Source: an uncultured Actinomycetes bacterium
GTDB taxonomy: Bacteria > Actinomycetota > Acidimicrobiia > Acidimicrobiales > RAAP-2
Assembly: GCA_903826715.1 (NCBI GenBank)
Contig: CAIKFN010000048.1
Location: 1 to 13,834, forward strand
Reading direction: 5' to 3'
Length of the DNA: 13,834 nucleotides
Shown here piece by piece: positions 1 to 6,199 of the stretch. Numbering within the stretch: the stretch's first letter is position 1; each line of letters starts with the position of its first letter. The translations under genes and the position numbers were made by a program. The notes beneath the pieces were generated by a model. That model saw only the letters and a list, made by a program, of their open reading frames with translations, was not told where the DNA came from and ran no database searches.

Positions 1-680
1 CGAAAGCCCACACCACGAATTGTAAGCAAGTGCTTAGGGTCAGCGGGTTCGTCTTCAATTTTCTGTCGTAGTCGCTTTACGTGAGTATCTAGTGTTCGCG
101 TGTCAGAAAGTTCTAAACCCCACCAAAGCGTGTCGAGGCAAACTTCTCGCGTGACGACTTGACCAAGTCGTGTAGCGAACAGAGTTAATAAGTCAAATTC
201 TTTTCGGCTCAGTTCAATGGCAACGTTATTTTTTTCAACAGTTCTGCGGGTGAGGTCGAGACGAATGTTCCCAAAGTTGATAATTTCTTCGTTGCTTTCG
301 ATGGCTGGTCGACGCAGAACAACGCGCATACGCGCAATTAATTCACGTAACCGGTAAGGCTTCGTGACGTAGTCAGCAGCACCAATTTCGAGACCAAGCA
401 CAATGTCGAGCTCTTCGGTTCGAGCTGAAACCATGATGACTGGGATCTTTTTTGTTTCACAAATTTCTCGACACAAGTCCAGGCCAGATCCGTCAGGGAG
501 CATTACGTCAAGTAAAATTAAATCTGGTTTAGTAGTTTCAATAAGTGCGCGAGCCTGGCTGAGAGTTGTTGCTGAAACAACCACAAATCCTTCAACCGTC
601 AGCCCAACCTTGAGAGCTTCTTGGTAGCTCTCTTCATCCTCGACAACTAAGACGACACTGCGCCCTTCAGGATCAACCAT
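1..680 (-). CDS. PhoB/RegX3-family DNA-binding response regulator (C-terminus cut by window edge)
   Basis: Two-component response regulator, most likely the phosphate-starvation activator given the divergent pst operon. The minus-strand frame starts at ATG 678-680 and runs 226 codons off the left edge, ending in the wing of the DNA-binding domain (IRGVGF), so only a few residues are missing. The receiver domain (about 8-120) shows the acidic pair E14/D15, phospho-acceptor D58 in LLLDVMLPD, S85 in the Thr/Ser switch position and K107 in YVTKPY. The OmpR/PhoB-type winged helix (about 135-226) shows LSRKEFDLL and the recognition-helix segment TRTLDTHVKRLRQKIE. An in-frame TGA lies shortly upstream of the start; no convincing SD is seen. 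A partner sensor kinase, if present, would be beyond position 1. Family assignment is firm; the RegX3/PhoB role is inferred from similarity and context. Confidence 0.93.
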   Translation of the reverse strand, partial: MVDPEGRSVVLVVEDEESYQEALKVGLTVEGFVVVSATTLSQARALIETTKPDLILLDVMLPDGSGLDLCREICETKKIPVIMVSARTEELDIVLGLEIGAADYVTKPYRLRELIARMRVVLRRPAIESNEEIINFGNIRLDLTRRTVEKNNVAIELSRKEFDLLTLFATRLGQVVTREVCLDTLWWGLELSDTRTLDTHVKRLRQKIEDEPADPKHLLTIRGVGF

Positions 681-706
681 TGCGACCAAAGCTCAACCAG
701 TCTGAA

Positions 707-735
707 AATACAACGCGAAGTGCAGCACGGTCCAA
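707..735 (-). promoter_or_regulatory. Candidate promoter of the response regulator gene
   Basis: Read on the minus strand, a TTGGAC -35-like hexamer (730-735) is separated by 17 bp from a TGTATT -10-like hexamer (707-712). This would give a 5' leader of about 20 nt before ATG 680. Seen by eye only; an extended search could find equally good alternatives. Confidence 0.35.
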
Positions 736-854
736 TGTCGGGGGAGTTGACGGAGTCTGAACGAGTGCCACTTATATAAGGTATGAAGGCCGAGTTACCT
801 TAATGTGAAATAACTGTAATCGCTTGGGAGAAATTGGATGAAACTTTAAAAGTT

Positions 855-1016
855 TTATTCAGCGGAATCTCTGATAGCGGCAATGATGCGAAGTGCTTCG
901 GCCATCCCCTGTGCAAAGCCGTTCTCAAACGCGTCTTCACGAGCTTGAGAAAGCTTGATGTGGTGCTGTGCCTCACTTTGTAACTTATAAAACGCTTCGT
1001 CAATTTTTTTGCTCAT
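855..1016 (-). CDS. Small hypothetical helical protein, 53 residues
   Basis: I do not recognise this protein. The frame starts at ATG 1014-1016, stops at TAA 855-857 and encodes 53 residues. The composition is that of a soluble, charged, alpha-helical protein (MSKKIDEAFYKLQ at the start, GMAEALRIIAAIRD near the end), with no Cys, Pro or Trp and an amphipathic heptad-like pattern that could form a short coiled coil. An in-frame TGA not far upstream limits the start. SD support is weak (AGGG about 5 nt before the ATG). It lies between the response regulator gene (same strand, about 175 bp further on) and the divergent pstS. The overlapping longer frame at 800-1003 is Arg/Ser-rich and less protein-like. 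A role in phosphate regulation would be pure inference from position. Confidence 0.5.
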   Translation of the reverse strand: MSKKIDEAFYKLQSEAQHHIKLSQAREDAFENGFAQGMAEALRIIAAIRDSAE

Positions 1017-1180
1017 CGCAGCCCTGTCTTTCCGTCAACAGCCTATTGCTGCAGATAAACAACATTGTTGTAACTTGCCCAAAAGTTAACGTACGACATC
1101 TTCGTCGACTACCTAAACCAAGCTTTCCGTATTATCAAGGGTGTTCCATCGTCACCCTTCATCTTTTTTGTTAGCCAAGA

Positions 1181-1224
1181 TTTCACTTAAATAAAGGCAT
1201 TGCTTCACCTTGCGGTTACCTTGT
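1181..1224 (+). promoter_or_regulatory. Candidate PHO box (11-bp direct repeats) of pstS
   Basis: Two adjacent 11-bp units, CTTCACCTTGC (1203-1213) and GGTTACCTTGT (1214-1224), match at 8 of 11 positions. A further TTTCAC unit begins exactly 22 bp earlier, at 1181. Actinobacterial PhoP/RegX3 sites are known to be built from 11-bp direct repeats of a GTTCACC-like core, which fits. Possible -10 hexamers are TATGTT (1230-1235) and the TACAAA region (1261-1267); I cannot choose between them. The inferred activator is the response regulator at the left edge. Confidence 0.5.
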
Positions 1225-1304
1225 GACCGTATGTTTGATGGTGGTTTAGCAAAGGCTAGTTACAAATAATTCATTGCTGAACCATAAACTAATCACTTTT
1301 CTTT

Positions 1305-1310
1305 AGGAGG
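1305..1310 (+). promoter_or_regulatory. Strong Shine-Dalgarno site of pstS
   Basis: AGGAGG followed by AAAGC, 11 nt before ATG 1322. One of only two full-consensus SD sites in the window; the other precedes the 81-residue protein at 5540. Confidence 0.8.
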
Positions 1311-1321
1311 AAAGCAAAATA

Positions 1322-2683
1322 ATGAAGAAGACTCTTCGCAGAAACCTAGGAGTTGCAATTGCAACAATCGGGCTTCTTTCTACAATGGCTGTATCAGTCG
1401 CTAACGCTGCAACGCTTACTGGTGACCTTACATTCACATCTACAGATGGACTGGCTGCTGCTGCTTCATCAATCAACATGGGTGGATCAAGCTTTGACGA
1501 GCCATTCTTCAATGCTGCTATTCCTGTCTACATGTCTCAGGCTGCAAAGCAGTCAGGTTCAAGCGCTCCGACTGGACTTGCTCTCTATTCTCCAACTGGT
1601 TCAACAACTGGTAAGAAGAATGTTGTTGCGGGCACATACCAAGTTGGTGCTTCAGACGTTCCAATGGGAACAGTTAACCAGGCAACTGGAACCAGCCTCG
1701 ACTCATCAATTATCACTGGTGCTGGTGCATCAACCACACTAAGCAACTACGTACAGATTCCTGTAGTTCTTGGTGGTGTTGGACTTATGTACAACCTCCC
1801 AACGGTTCAAAAGGCATTTCCAAAGAACCCAGTAATCCTTAATGCTGCAACTCTTGCTGGGATCTACGACGGTTCAATCACATCATGGAATGACAAGGCA
1901 ATTTGTGCCATCAACCCAAAGATTGTAAATGTGAAGAAGAACAAGGCTGGAAAGGTCACATCTTCAACATGTGCACTTCCAAACACCCCAGTCGTTCCAG
2001 TATTCCGTGCTGACGGTTCAGGTACTAGCTACATTTTCATGGACTACTTGAAGGCAGCTGCAACTACAAGTTTTGCAATCACTGCTGGTTCAGGTGGAAT
2101 CTCTACGACCAAGCCGATTGGAACTCAAGTCTTCCCTAACACCACATTCAACCAGGGACAAGTCCCTACGGCTGGTCTTGGTGCTCAGAAGAACGCTGGA
2201 GTTGCTGGTGATGTTGAGCAGACAGTCGGTGCAATTGGATACGTTGAGTACTCATACATCCTTCTTCAGCACACACTTCCAGCTGCACAGCTAATCAATG
2301 CTGCCGGGAAAGTTGTTTCATTGAATGCTGCAAACGTTGCTACTGACGCTGCAAACTTCTCAGCAACCCCACCAAGTGAAGGAACTGACGGAGTTGTAAG
2401 TAACTTCTCAATCGTTAACGGTTCAGGTGCAAGTGCTTACCCAATCGCAGGTTACAGTTGGGCAATTGTTCCACAGGACTTCAAGACACTTAACGCTGGT
2501 ACGCAAGCTGCAGAAACACTCGTGGCAAAGTTCCTCGACTGGGCAACTCAGTCTGGCTCAACAGCTGGACAGAACGTTGCACAACAGCAGGGATATGTTC
2601 CACTTCCGAGCTACGTACGCACACTTGCCGCTTCACAAATTGCACAGCTAACGTACAACGGTACAAAGATTGTTCTTAACTAA
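1322..2683 (+). CDS. pstS: Phosphate ABC transporter, periplasmic-type phosphate-binding protein PstS
   Basis: Captures phosphate outside the membrane and delivers it to PstCA. 453 residues. An N-terminal signal peptide (MKKTLRR, hydrophobic core about 9-26, cleavage around ANA/A 27-30) has no lipobox Cys, so the mature protein is probably not a classical lipoprotein. Phosphate-binding family motifs appear in order: GGSSF (54-58), GASDVPM (109-115), SWNDKAI (188-194), FRADGSGTS (228-236), GAIGYVEYSY (303-312) and YPIAGYSW (373-380). Two cysteines, C195 and C217, could form a disulfide. It is longer than many PstS proteins (about 320-380), with extra Ala/Ser/Thr-rich stretches. It is the first gene of the pst operon behind the PHO-box-like repeat, and pstC follows after 21 bp. 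Synonymous codons look strongly biased, consistent with high expression. Confidence 0.95.
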   Translation: MKKTLRRNLGVAIATIGLLSTMAVSVANAATLTGDLTFTSTDGLAAAASSINMGGSSFDEPFFNAAIPVYMSQAAKQSGSSAPTGLALYSPTGSTTGKKNVVAGTYQVGASDVPMGTVNQATGTSLDSSIITGAGASTTLSNYVQIPVVLGGVGLMYNLPTVQKAFPKNPVILNAATLAGIYDGSITSWNDKAICAINPKIVNVKKNKAGKVTSSTCALPNTPVVPVFRADGSGTSYIFMDYLKAAATTSFAITAGSGGISTTKPIGTQVFPNTTFNQGQVPTAGLGAQKNAGVAGDVEQTVGAIGYVEYSYILLQHTLPAAQLINAAGKVVSLNAANVATDAANFSATPPSEGTDGVVSNFSIVNGSGASAYPIAGYSWAIVPQDFKTLNAGTQAAETLVAKFLDWATQSGSTAGQNVAQQQGYVPLPSYVRTLAASQIAQLTYNGTKIVLN

Positions 2684-2704
2684 AGAATTGATTTAAAACT
2701 TATT

Positions 2705-3667
2705 ATGCAGACGAAAGAACCTGGAATTCATGGTTCATCAGAAGTGGCCGAGAGAGTTTCTCACTCGGCCACTTCTGATCGTCCGTACAAAATTGTTCTA
2801 AAGGGCGCAGCTTTCTTTTTTGGAGCTGTAGTCCTTATTTTTGTTTGGAGTGTTTTACACGCAGCCTGGCCGGCGCTGAAGCAAAACGGATATCATCTGA
2901 TTACTGGCACGGCTTGGGTTGCGGGTGGAAATGGTCCATTCGGCGCCTTCTCACTTATCCTTGACACACTTATCACCACCCTGATCGCTCTTCTTATTGC
3001 GGTTCCGATTGGCATTTCATCGGCACTCGCACTCCTCTTCCTTGTTCCACCAAAATTCAGAACTCTAGGTGCTTCGCTCGTCGAACTTCTAGCCGCGGTT
3101 CCTTCTGTTGTTTACGGTCTTTGGGGTCTTTGGTACTTGACGCCTTGGCTGTCACACACTGTGCAACCATTCCTCGCTGGCATCACTGGAAGTAACTTCC
3201 CATTCAATGGCCCACAAGAAGGCTTCAGTCTTCTCTTGGCGGGGATTGTTCTTTCGGTCATGATTCTTCCAACAATTGTTGCAATCTCTCGAGATGTAAT
3301 TTCAGTTGTGCCCGTTGACCTTATTGAAGGTGGGCTTTCGCTTGGCGCCACACGAAGTCAGGTTTTCACAAAAGTTATTCTTCCTACTTCAAAGATAGGC
3401 ATTATGGGGGCAATTGTTCTCGGTGCCGGTCGCGCCCTCGGTGAGACAATCGCTGTTGCAATGGTCATTGGGTCAAACATTCAAATGCCACACTCACTCT
3501 TCTCAACTGGCGGAACACTTGCATCAACCATTGCGACTGAGTTCGGAGACGCGAGCGGGAACACTGGCGCAGCGCTTGCAGCATTAGCGCTTATTTTGAT
3601 GGTTATCACGGCGAGTGTTAACGCCTTTGCCCGCGTACTTACCAATCGCGCAAAGGCAACGGCATGA
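2705..3667 (+). CDS. pstC: Phosphate ABC transporter permease PstC
   Basis: One of the two membrane-spanning subunits of the high-affinity phosphate importer. 320 residues: a hydrophilic cytosolic tail (1-33), then about six transmembrane helices (roughly 34-54, 85-112, 122-146, 173-195, 232-256, 287-308). The ABC-coupling EAA loop is seen as DLIEGGLSLGATRSQVF (205-221), followed by the conserved GRALGETIAV (242-251). No good SD precedes ATG 2705, and no other plausible in-frame start lies between the tail and TM1 except a GTG at codon 14, so translation may depend on ribosomes arriving from pstS. Codons 11-25 coincide with a strong hairpin (see 2737-2779). The stop TGA overlaps the pstA ATG by 4 nt (ATGA). 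Confidence 0.94.
   Translation: MQTKEPGIHGSSEVAERVSHSATSDRPYKIVLKGAAFFFGAVVLIFVWSVLHAAWPALKQNGYHLITGTAWVAGGNGPFGAFSLILDTLITTLIALLIAVPIGISSALALLFLVPPKFRTLGASLVELLAAVPSVVYGLWGLWYLTPWLSHTVQPFLAGITGSNFPFNGPQEGFSLLLAGIVLSVMILPTIVAISRDVISVVPVDLIEGGLSLGATRSQVFTKVILPTSKIGIMGAIVLGAGRALGETIAVAMVIGSNIQMPHSLFSTGGTLASTIATEFGDASGNTGAALAALALILMVITASVNAFARVLTNRAKATA
2737..2779 (+). repeat. Strong hairpin inside the 5' end of pstC
   Basis: A perfect 16-bp inverted repeat, ATCAGAAGTGGCCGAG (2737-2752) and its complement (2764-2779). The 11-nt centre can pair further: an A-A mismatch, then GAG/CTC, leaving a TTT loop. No U-run follows, so it is not a classical intrinsic terminator. It begins 53 nt after the pstS stop. 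Likely roles are a 3' stabiliser of pstS mRNA or a partial attenuator lowering pstCAB relative to pstS. Confidence 0.75.
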
Positions 3668-4590
3668 CCAATCTTCTCACTCAACTTCCACCTGATCCGA
3701 TTTATGATCGTCGCAAGCAGATTCAAGAACGAGCTGCCGCAACGATTAAGCGTCGTACTTTTCTATCTCGCACTTACATAGCGACTCTTATGGGATGTTT
3801 CATCCTGGCACTGATCCCACTTGGTTCAGTTATCTACGCATTGATTAATAAAGGAATTGCCGCGATTAGCTGGACGTTTCTGACTGCGCTTCCTACCCAG
3901 CCAAACTTGGTTCAGCAAGACGCTATTGGTGGAATTGGTAATGCAATTTTAGGGACAATCGTTATTGACCTACTTGCGGGGCTAGTGGCTGTTCCAATTG
4001 GTGTTCTGCTTGGCCTCTACCTATCCGAGGCGACGTCACGTATTGCAAACACCCTTCGCGCCGTTACAGAAATCATGACGGGTCTCCCTTCTATTCTTCT
4101 GGGCGTTTTTGCATACGAATATGTAGTGCTTCCCATGAAGCAGTTCTCCGGGCTCGCTGGGGTGGTCGCACTTGGTGTGTTGATGGTCCCCGTTATTGCC
4201 AAGTCCAGTGAAATTTCGTTTAGAGGAGTTCCATCAACGCTGAGAGAAGCAGGCCTTGCCTTAGGAGCACGTGACTCCAAGATTGCCAAGTCAGTTACTT
4301 TGCCGGTGGCTGCTCCTGGCGTGATTACTGGTGTGCTCCTTTCGTTAGCTCGTGCCATGGGTGAAACTGCCCCAATTTTGCTAGTAGTTGGTGCTTCTGG
4401 AGTCTGGGATTTCAACCCCCTTCATCCAATGTCGGCGCTTCCACTTCTTACGTACAATTACTCAGGGTCGCAGTACCCAAGCCAGCGTGTCGCTGCTTGG
4501 GGTGTGGCGTTAGCGCTGGTAACAATGATCTTGATTTTAAGTCTCACTGCTCGAATAGTTTCAGCTCGAATGAGAAGGGAAAAGCGCTAA
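3664..4590 (+). CDS. pstA: Phosphate ABC transporter permease PstA
   Basis: Second membrane subunit of the Pst importer, pairing with PstC. 308 residues: a basic cytosolic N-terminus (about 1-37, rich in Arg/Lys) and about six transmembrane helices (roughly 38-60, 94-120, 132-156, 163-182, 216-243, 277-299). The EAA loop reads TLREAGLALGARDSKI (192-207), followed by the family signature SLARAMGETAP (227-237). The C-terminal loop TYNYSG (263-268) is also usual for PstA. The start overlaps the pstC stop (ATGA) and the stop TAA shares one base with the pstB ATG (TAATG), so C, A and B are translationally coupled. Confidence 0.95.
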   Translation: MTNLLTQLPPDPIYDRRKQIQERAAATIKRRTFLSRTYIATLMGCFILALIPLGSVIYALINKGIAAISWTFLTALPTQPNLVQQDAIGGIGNAILGTIVIDLLAGLVAVPIGVLLGLYLSEATSRIANTLRAVTEIMTGLPSILLGVFAYEYVVLPMKQFSGLAGVVALGVLMVPVIAKSSEISFRGVPSTLREAGLALGARDSKIAKSVTLPVAAPGVITGVLLSLARAMGETAPILLVVGASGVWDFNPLHPMSALPLLTYNYSGSQYPSQRVAAWGVALALVTMILILSLTARIVSARMRREKR

Positions 4591-5417
4591 TGGAAGTTGT
4601 AACAACAAAGATTGAGGTCACTGCGAACATGCCAGCTACAAAGAATGAGATTGCAATGCAACTCAAAGATGTATCCGTGGCGTTCAGTGGTCGCACTGCA
4701 GTCCGTGACGTGACGTTTGATGTTGAAGAAAAGAAAGTGACGTCGCTCATTGGACCATCAGGTTCAGGTAAGACCACACTGCTTCGTGCCCTTAACCGCC
4801 TACATGACCTCACCAAGGGTGCTGTAGTTGAAGGACAGATTCTTCTCGGTGACACTGATGTGTACAACGACAAACTTCCTACAACACTGCTTCGCAGTCG
4901 CATTGGAATGGTGTTCCAGCGTCCGAACCCATTTCCAACAATGTCCATCTACGACAATGTGGTTTCAGGACTTCGTTTTAATGGGATTAAAAAGAAGTCG
5001 CTGCTCGATGAAGCAGTTGAGTCATCTCTAATTGCCGCAGCCCTCTGGGACAGCGTTAAGGGACGTCTAAAGAATGGTGGCACCACACTCTCAGGTGGAG
5101 AGCAGCAGCGCCTCTGCATTGCTCGCGCGCTTGCCGTGGAGCCAGAAATACTTCTTATGGATGAGCCAACATCGTCACTTGACCCAATTTCAACAAAGGC
5201 AATTGAAGACCTCATGGGTGAACTGAAGAACCGAGTGACCATTGTGATTGTTACGCACAACATGCAACAGGCTGCACGCGTTTCTGATAACTGTGCATTC
5301 TTGTTGATGGGTGATGACCGAGCTGGTGAGCTTATTGAGTTTGCTGAGACAACGAAGATCTTCAATAACCCTTCTGACTCACGCACCCTTGACTACATTC
5401 AGGGTCGCTTCGGCTGA
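4590..5417 (+). CDS. pstB: Phosphate ABC transporter ATP-binding protein PstB
   Basis: ATPase that powers phosphate import through PstCA. I chose ATG 4590, which overlaps the pstA stop and is preceded by a GAAGGGA SD-like stretch, giving 275 residues. The frame is open further upstream to about 4497, but that part overlaps pstA and does not look like PstB. Motifs: Walker A GPSGSGKTT (55-63), Q-loop Q110 in VFQRPNPFPTMSIYDNV, ABC signature LSGGEQQR (167-174), Walker B LLMDEP (188-193), D-loop SSLDP (195-199) and the switch His H223 in VTHNMQQA. The C-terminal QGRFG is typical of PstB. No phoU follows. Confidence 0.96.
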   Translation: MEVVTTKIEVTANMPATKNEIAMQLKDVSVAFSGRTAVRDVTFDVEEKKVTSLIGPSGSGKTTLLRALNRLHDLTKGAVVEGQILLGDTDVYNDKLPTTLLRSRIGMVFQRPNPFPTMSIYDNVVSGLRFNGIKKKSLLDEAVESSLIAAALWDSVKGRLKNGGTTLSGGEQQRLCIARALAVEPEILLMDEPTSSLDPISTKAIEDLMGELKNRVTIVIVTHNMQQAARVSDNCAFLLMGDDRAGELIEFAETTKIFNNPSDSRTLDYIQGRFG

Positions 5418-5437
5418 TCGAGTAGTAAGCAGTTCTG

Positions 5438-5464
5438 CTTGTGTTCACTAAATTGGAACACAAG
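5438..5464 (+). terminator. Hairpin after pstB (possible terminator or operator)
   Basis: A perfect 9-bp inverted repeat, CTTGTGTTC (5438-5446) and GAACACAAG (5456-5464), with a 9-nt loop, lies 20 nt after the pstB stop. There is no U-tract, so it is either a U-less terminator/3' end stabiliser or a protein-binding dyad. The left arm contains GTTCAC, the PHO-box core, so it may instead belong to control of the 5540 gene. Confidence 0.4.
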
Positions 5465-5539
5465 AAACACGATTTGCTCACAGTCTTTTAATCAGACCCC
5501 TCTACTTTGTTGGTAGTTCTCAACCAACTAGGAGGAAAC

Positions 5540-5785
5540 ATGGTTACTGCATACTTCATCGGAATTCTCTTCATACTCGCAGCGACTGCAGTGGTGCTGC
5601 CGCTTCTTTTGGCTGGTCACCTCGGCCATGAAGCGCACAAGAAGGAAATTCACCACTTTCACTTCATGGACAAACTACGTATTGCTGAAGCACGGTCTGC
5701 AGAGCCTGTAGAAGCAATTGCAAAGTGTTCGGACTGCGGTAGCCACTCGAAAACTATTGAGCTAGTTACTGAAGGCGTTGCGTAA
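5540..5785 (+). CDS. Small single-pass membrane protein, His-rich with CxxC (unknown function)
   Basis: I do not recognise this family. The start is ATG 5540, set by a full SD AGGAGG (5530-5535); an upstream in-frame TTG at 5507 lies before that SD and is rejected. 81 residues: a hydrophobic N-terminal segment (about 3-25), then a His-rich stretch with H27, H30, H33, H38, H39 and H41 (HLGHEAHKKEIHHFHF), a short charged helix (about 43-60), and C63-S-D-C66 followed by H69. The His cluster plus CxxC suggests metal binding or redox chemistry in a membrane-anchored protein. It sits 122 bp after pstB on the same strand, is convergent with arsC, and its SD and following AAA match pstS. A link to phosphate, metal or arsenate handling is inference. 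Confidence 0.8.
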   Translation: MVTAYFIGILFILAATAVVLPLLLAGHLGHEAHKKEIHHFHFMDKLRIAEARSAEPVEAIAKCSDCGSHSKTIELVTEGVA

Positions 5786-5786
5786 A

Positions 5787-5811
5787 AGCAGTTAGCTCTT
5801 AGCTATTTGCT
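5787..5811 (-). terminator. Weak terminator for arsC
   Basis: Imperfect hairpin: AGCA/TGCT and TAGCT/AGCTA arms separated by a 2x2 mismatch, with a CTT loop. Read on the minus strand it is followed by four T. It covers the last arsC codons and the 6-bp gap to the convergent 5540 gene, so it may act for both strands. Confidence 0.4.
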
Positions 5812-6199
5812 CGATAAGAGCAAGAACACGGCTTTCAATTTCATCGCGAATTGGTCGAACCGATTCAACGCCCTTGCCCGCTGGGTCTTCAAGTGCCCAG
5901 TCGAGGTAGGAGACACCAGGAAAGAATGGACACTCATCGCCACATCCCATGGTGATTACGTAGTCTGATCCCTTTACAATTTCACTCTCAAGAATCTTTG
6001 GCTTAGCGCCCATTGCGAGTAAGTCAATTCCCTTTTCCTGCATGGCTTCAATCACTGCCGGGTTAATGCTGTCAGCAGGCGCAGTACCTGCTGAGCGGAC
6101 GCTCACAGCGCCCTTGGAGTGGTGAATAAGGAAGGCTGCGGCCATTTGGCTACGACCAGCGTTGTGAACACAGACGAAGAGAACTTCGGGTTTAGGCAT
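5792..6199 (-). CDS. arsC: Arsenate reductase, low-molecular-weight phosphatase fold (ArsC)
   Basis: Reduces arsenate to arsenite in the cytoplasm. 135 residues, the usual length. The phosphatase P-loop CVHNAGRS (C10-S17) supplies the CX5R catalytic site with nucleophile C10 and R16. The DP general-acid region is SYLDWALEDPAGKG (97-110). The MGCGDECPFFPG segment (84-95, with C86 and C90) is characteristic of actinobacterial ArsC enzymes, which in Corynebacterium use mycothiol/mycoredoxin; which thiol system serves here cannot be told from the window. Its ATG overlaps the end of the aquaporin frame by 8 nt (ATGCCTAA), so the two form an operon transcribed from about 6863. No arsR is nearby. 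Similar proteins are sometimes annotated as tyrosine phosphatases. Confidence 0.93.
   Translation of the reverse strand: MPKPEVLFVCVHNAGRSQMAAAFLIHHSKGAVSVRSAGTAPADSINPAVIEAMQEKGIDLLAMGAKPKILESEIVKGSDYVITMGCGDECPFFPGVSYLDWALEDPAGKGVESVRPIRDEIESRVLALIEQIAKS

Larger units (their letters stand above)
1017..1321. other. 305-bp divergent intergenic region upstream of pstS
   Basis: No convincing gene is seen here. It holds the pstS promoter region with a PHO-box-like direct repeat (1181-1224) and the pstS SD (1305-1310). A short perfect dyad, ACAACA-T-TGTTGT (1059-1071), lies towards the small minus-strand gene and could be an operator or chance. The open frame at 968-1174 crosses the small minus gene and has no protein-like character. 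Confidence 0.6.

Noticed and set aside
771..780. CTTATATAAG palindrome as an operator
   Set aside because: A single short A/T palindrome with no repeat or nearby promoter that fits it.
841..855. AAACTT-TAA-AAGTTT dyad as a terminator of the 53-residue gene
   Set aside because: It is only A/T-rich with six weak pairs and a 3-nt loop; such dyads occur by chance in this base composition.
4017..5386. Open frames of 132-145 codons on the minus strand opposite pstA and pstB
   Set aside because: They are Ser/Arg/Thr-rich shadows of strongly conserved coding sequence and have no recognisable domain.
5507..5539. TTG start adding 11 residues to the His-rich protein
   Set aside because: The full AGGAGG at 5530-5535 lies within that extension and points to ATG 5540.
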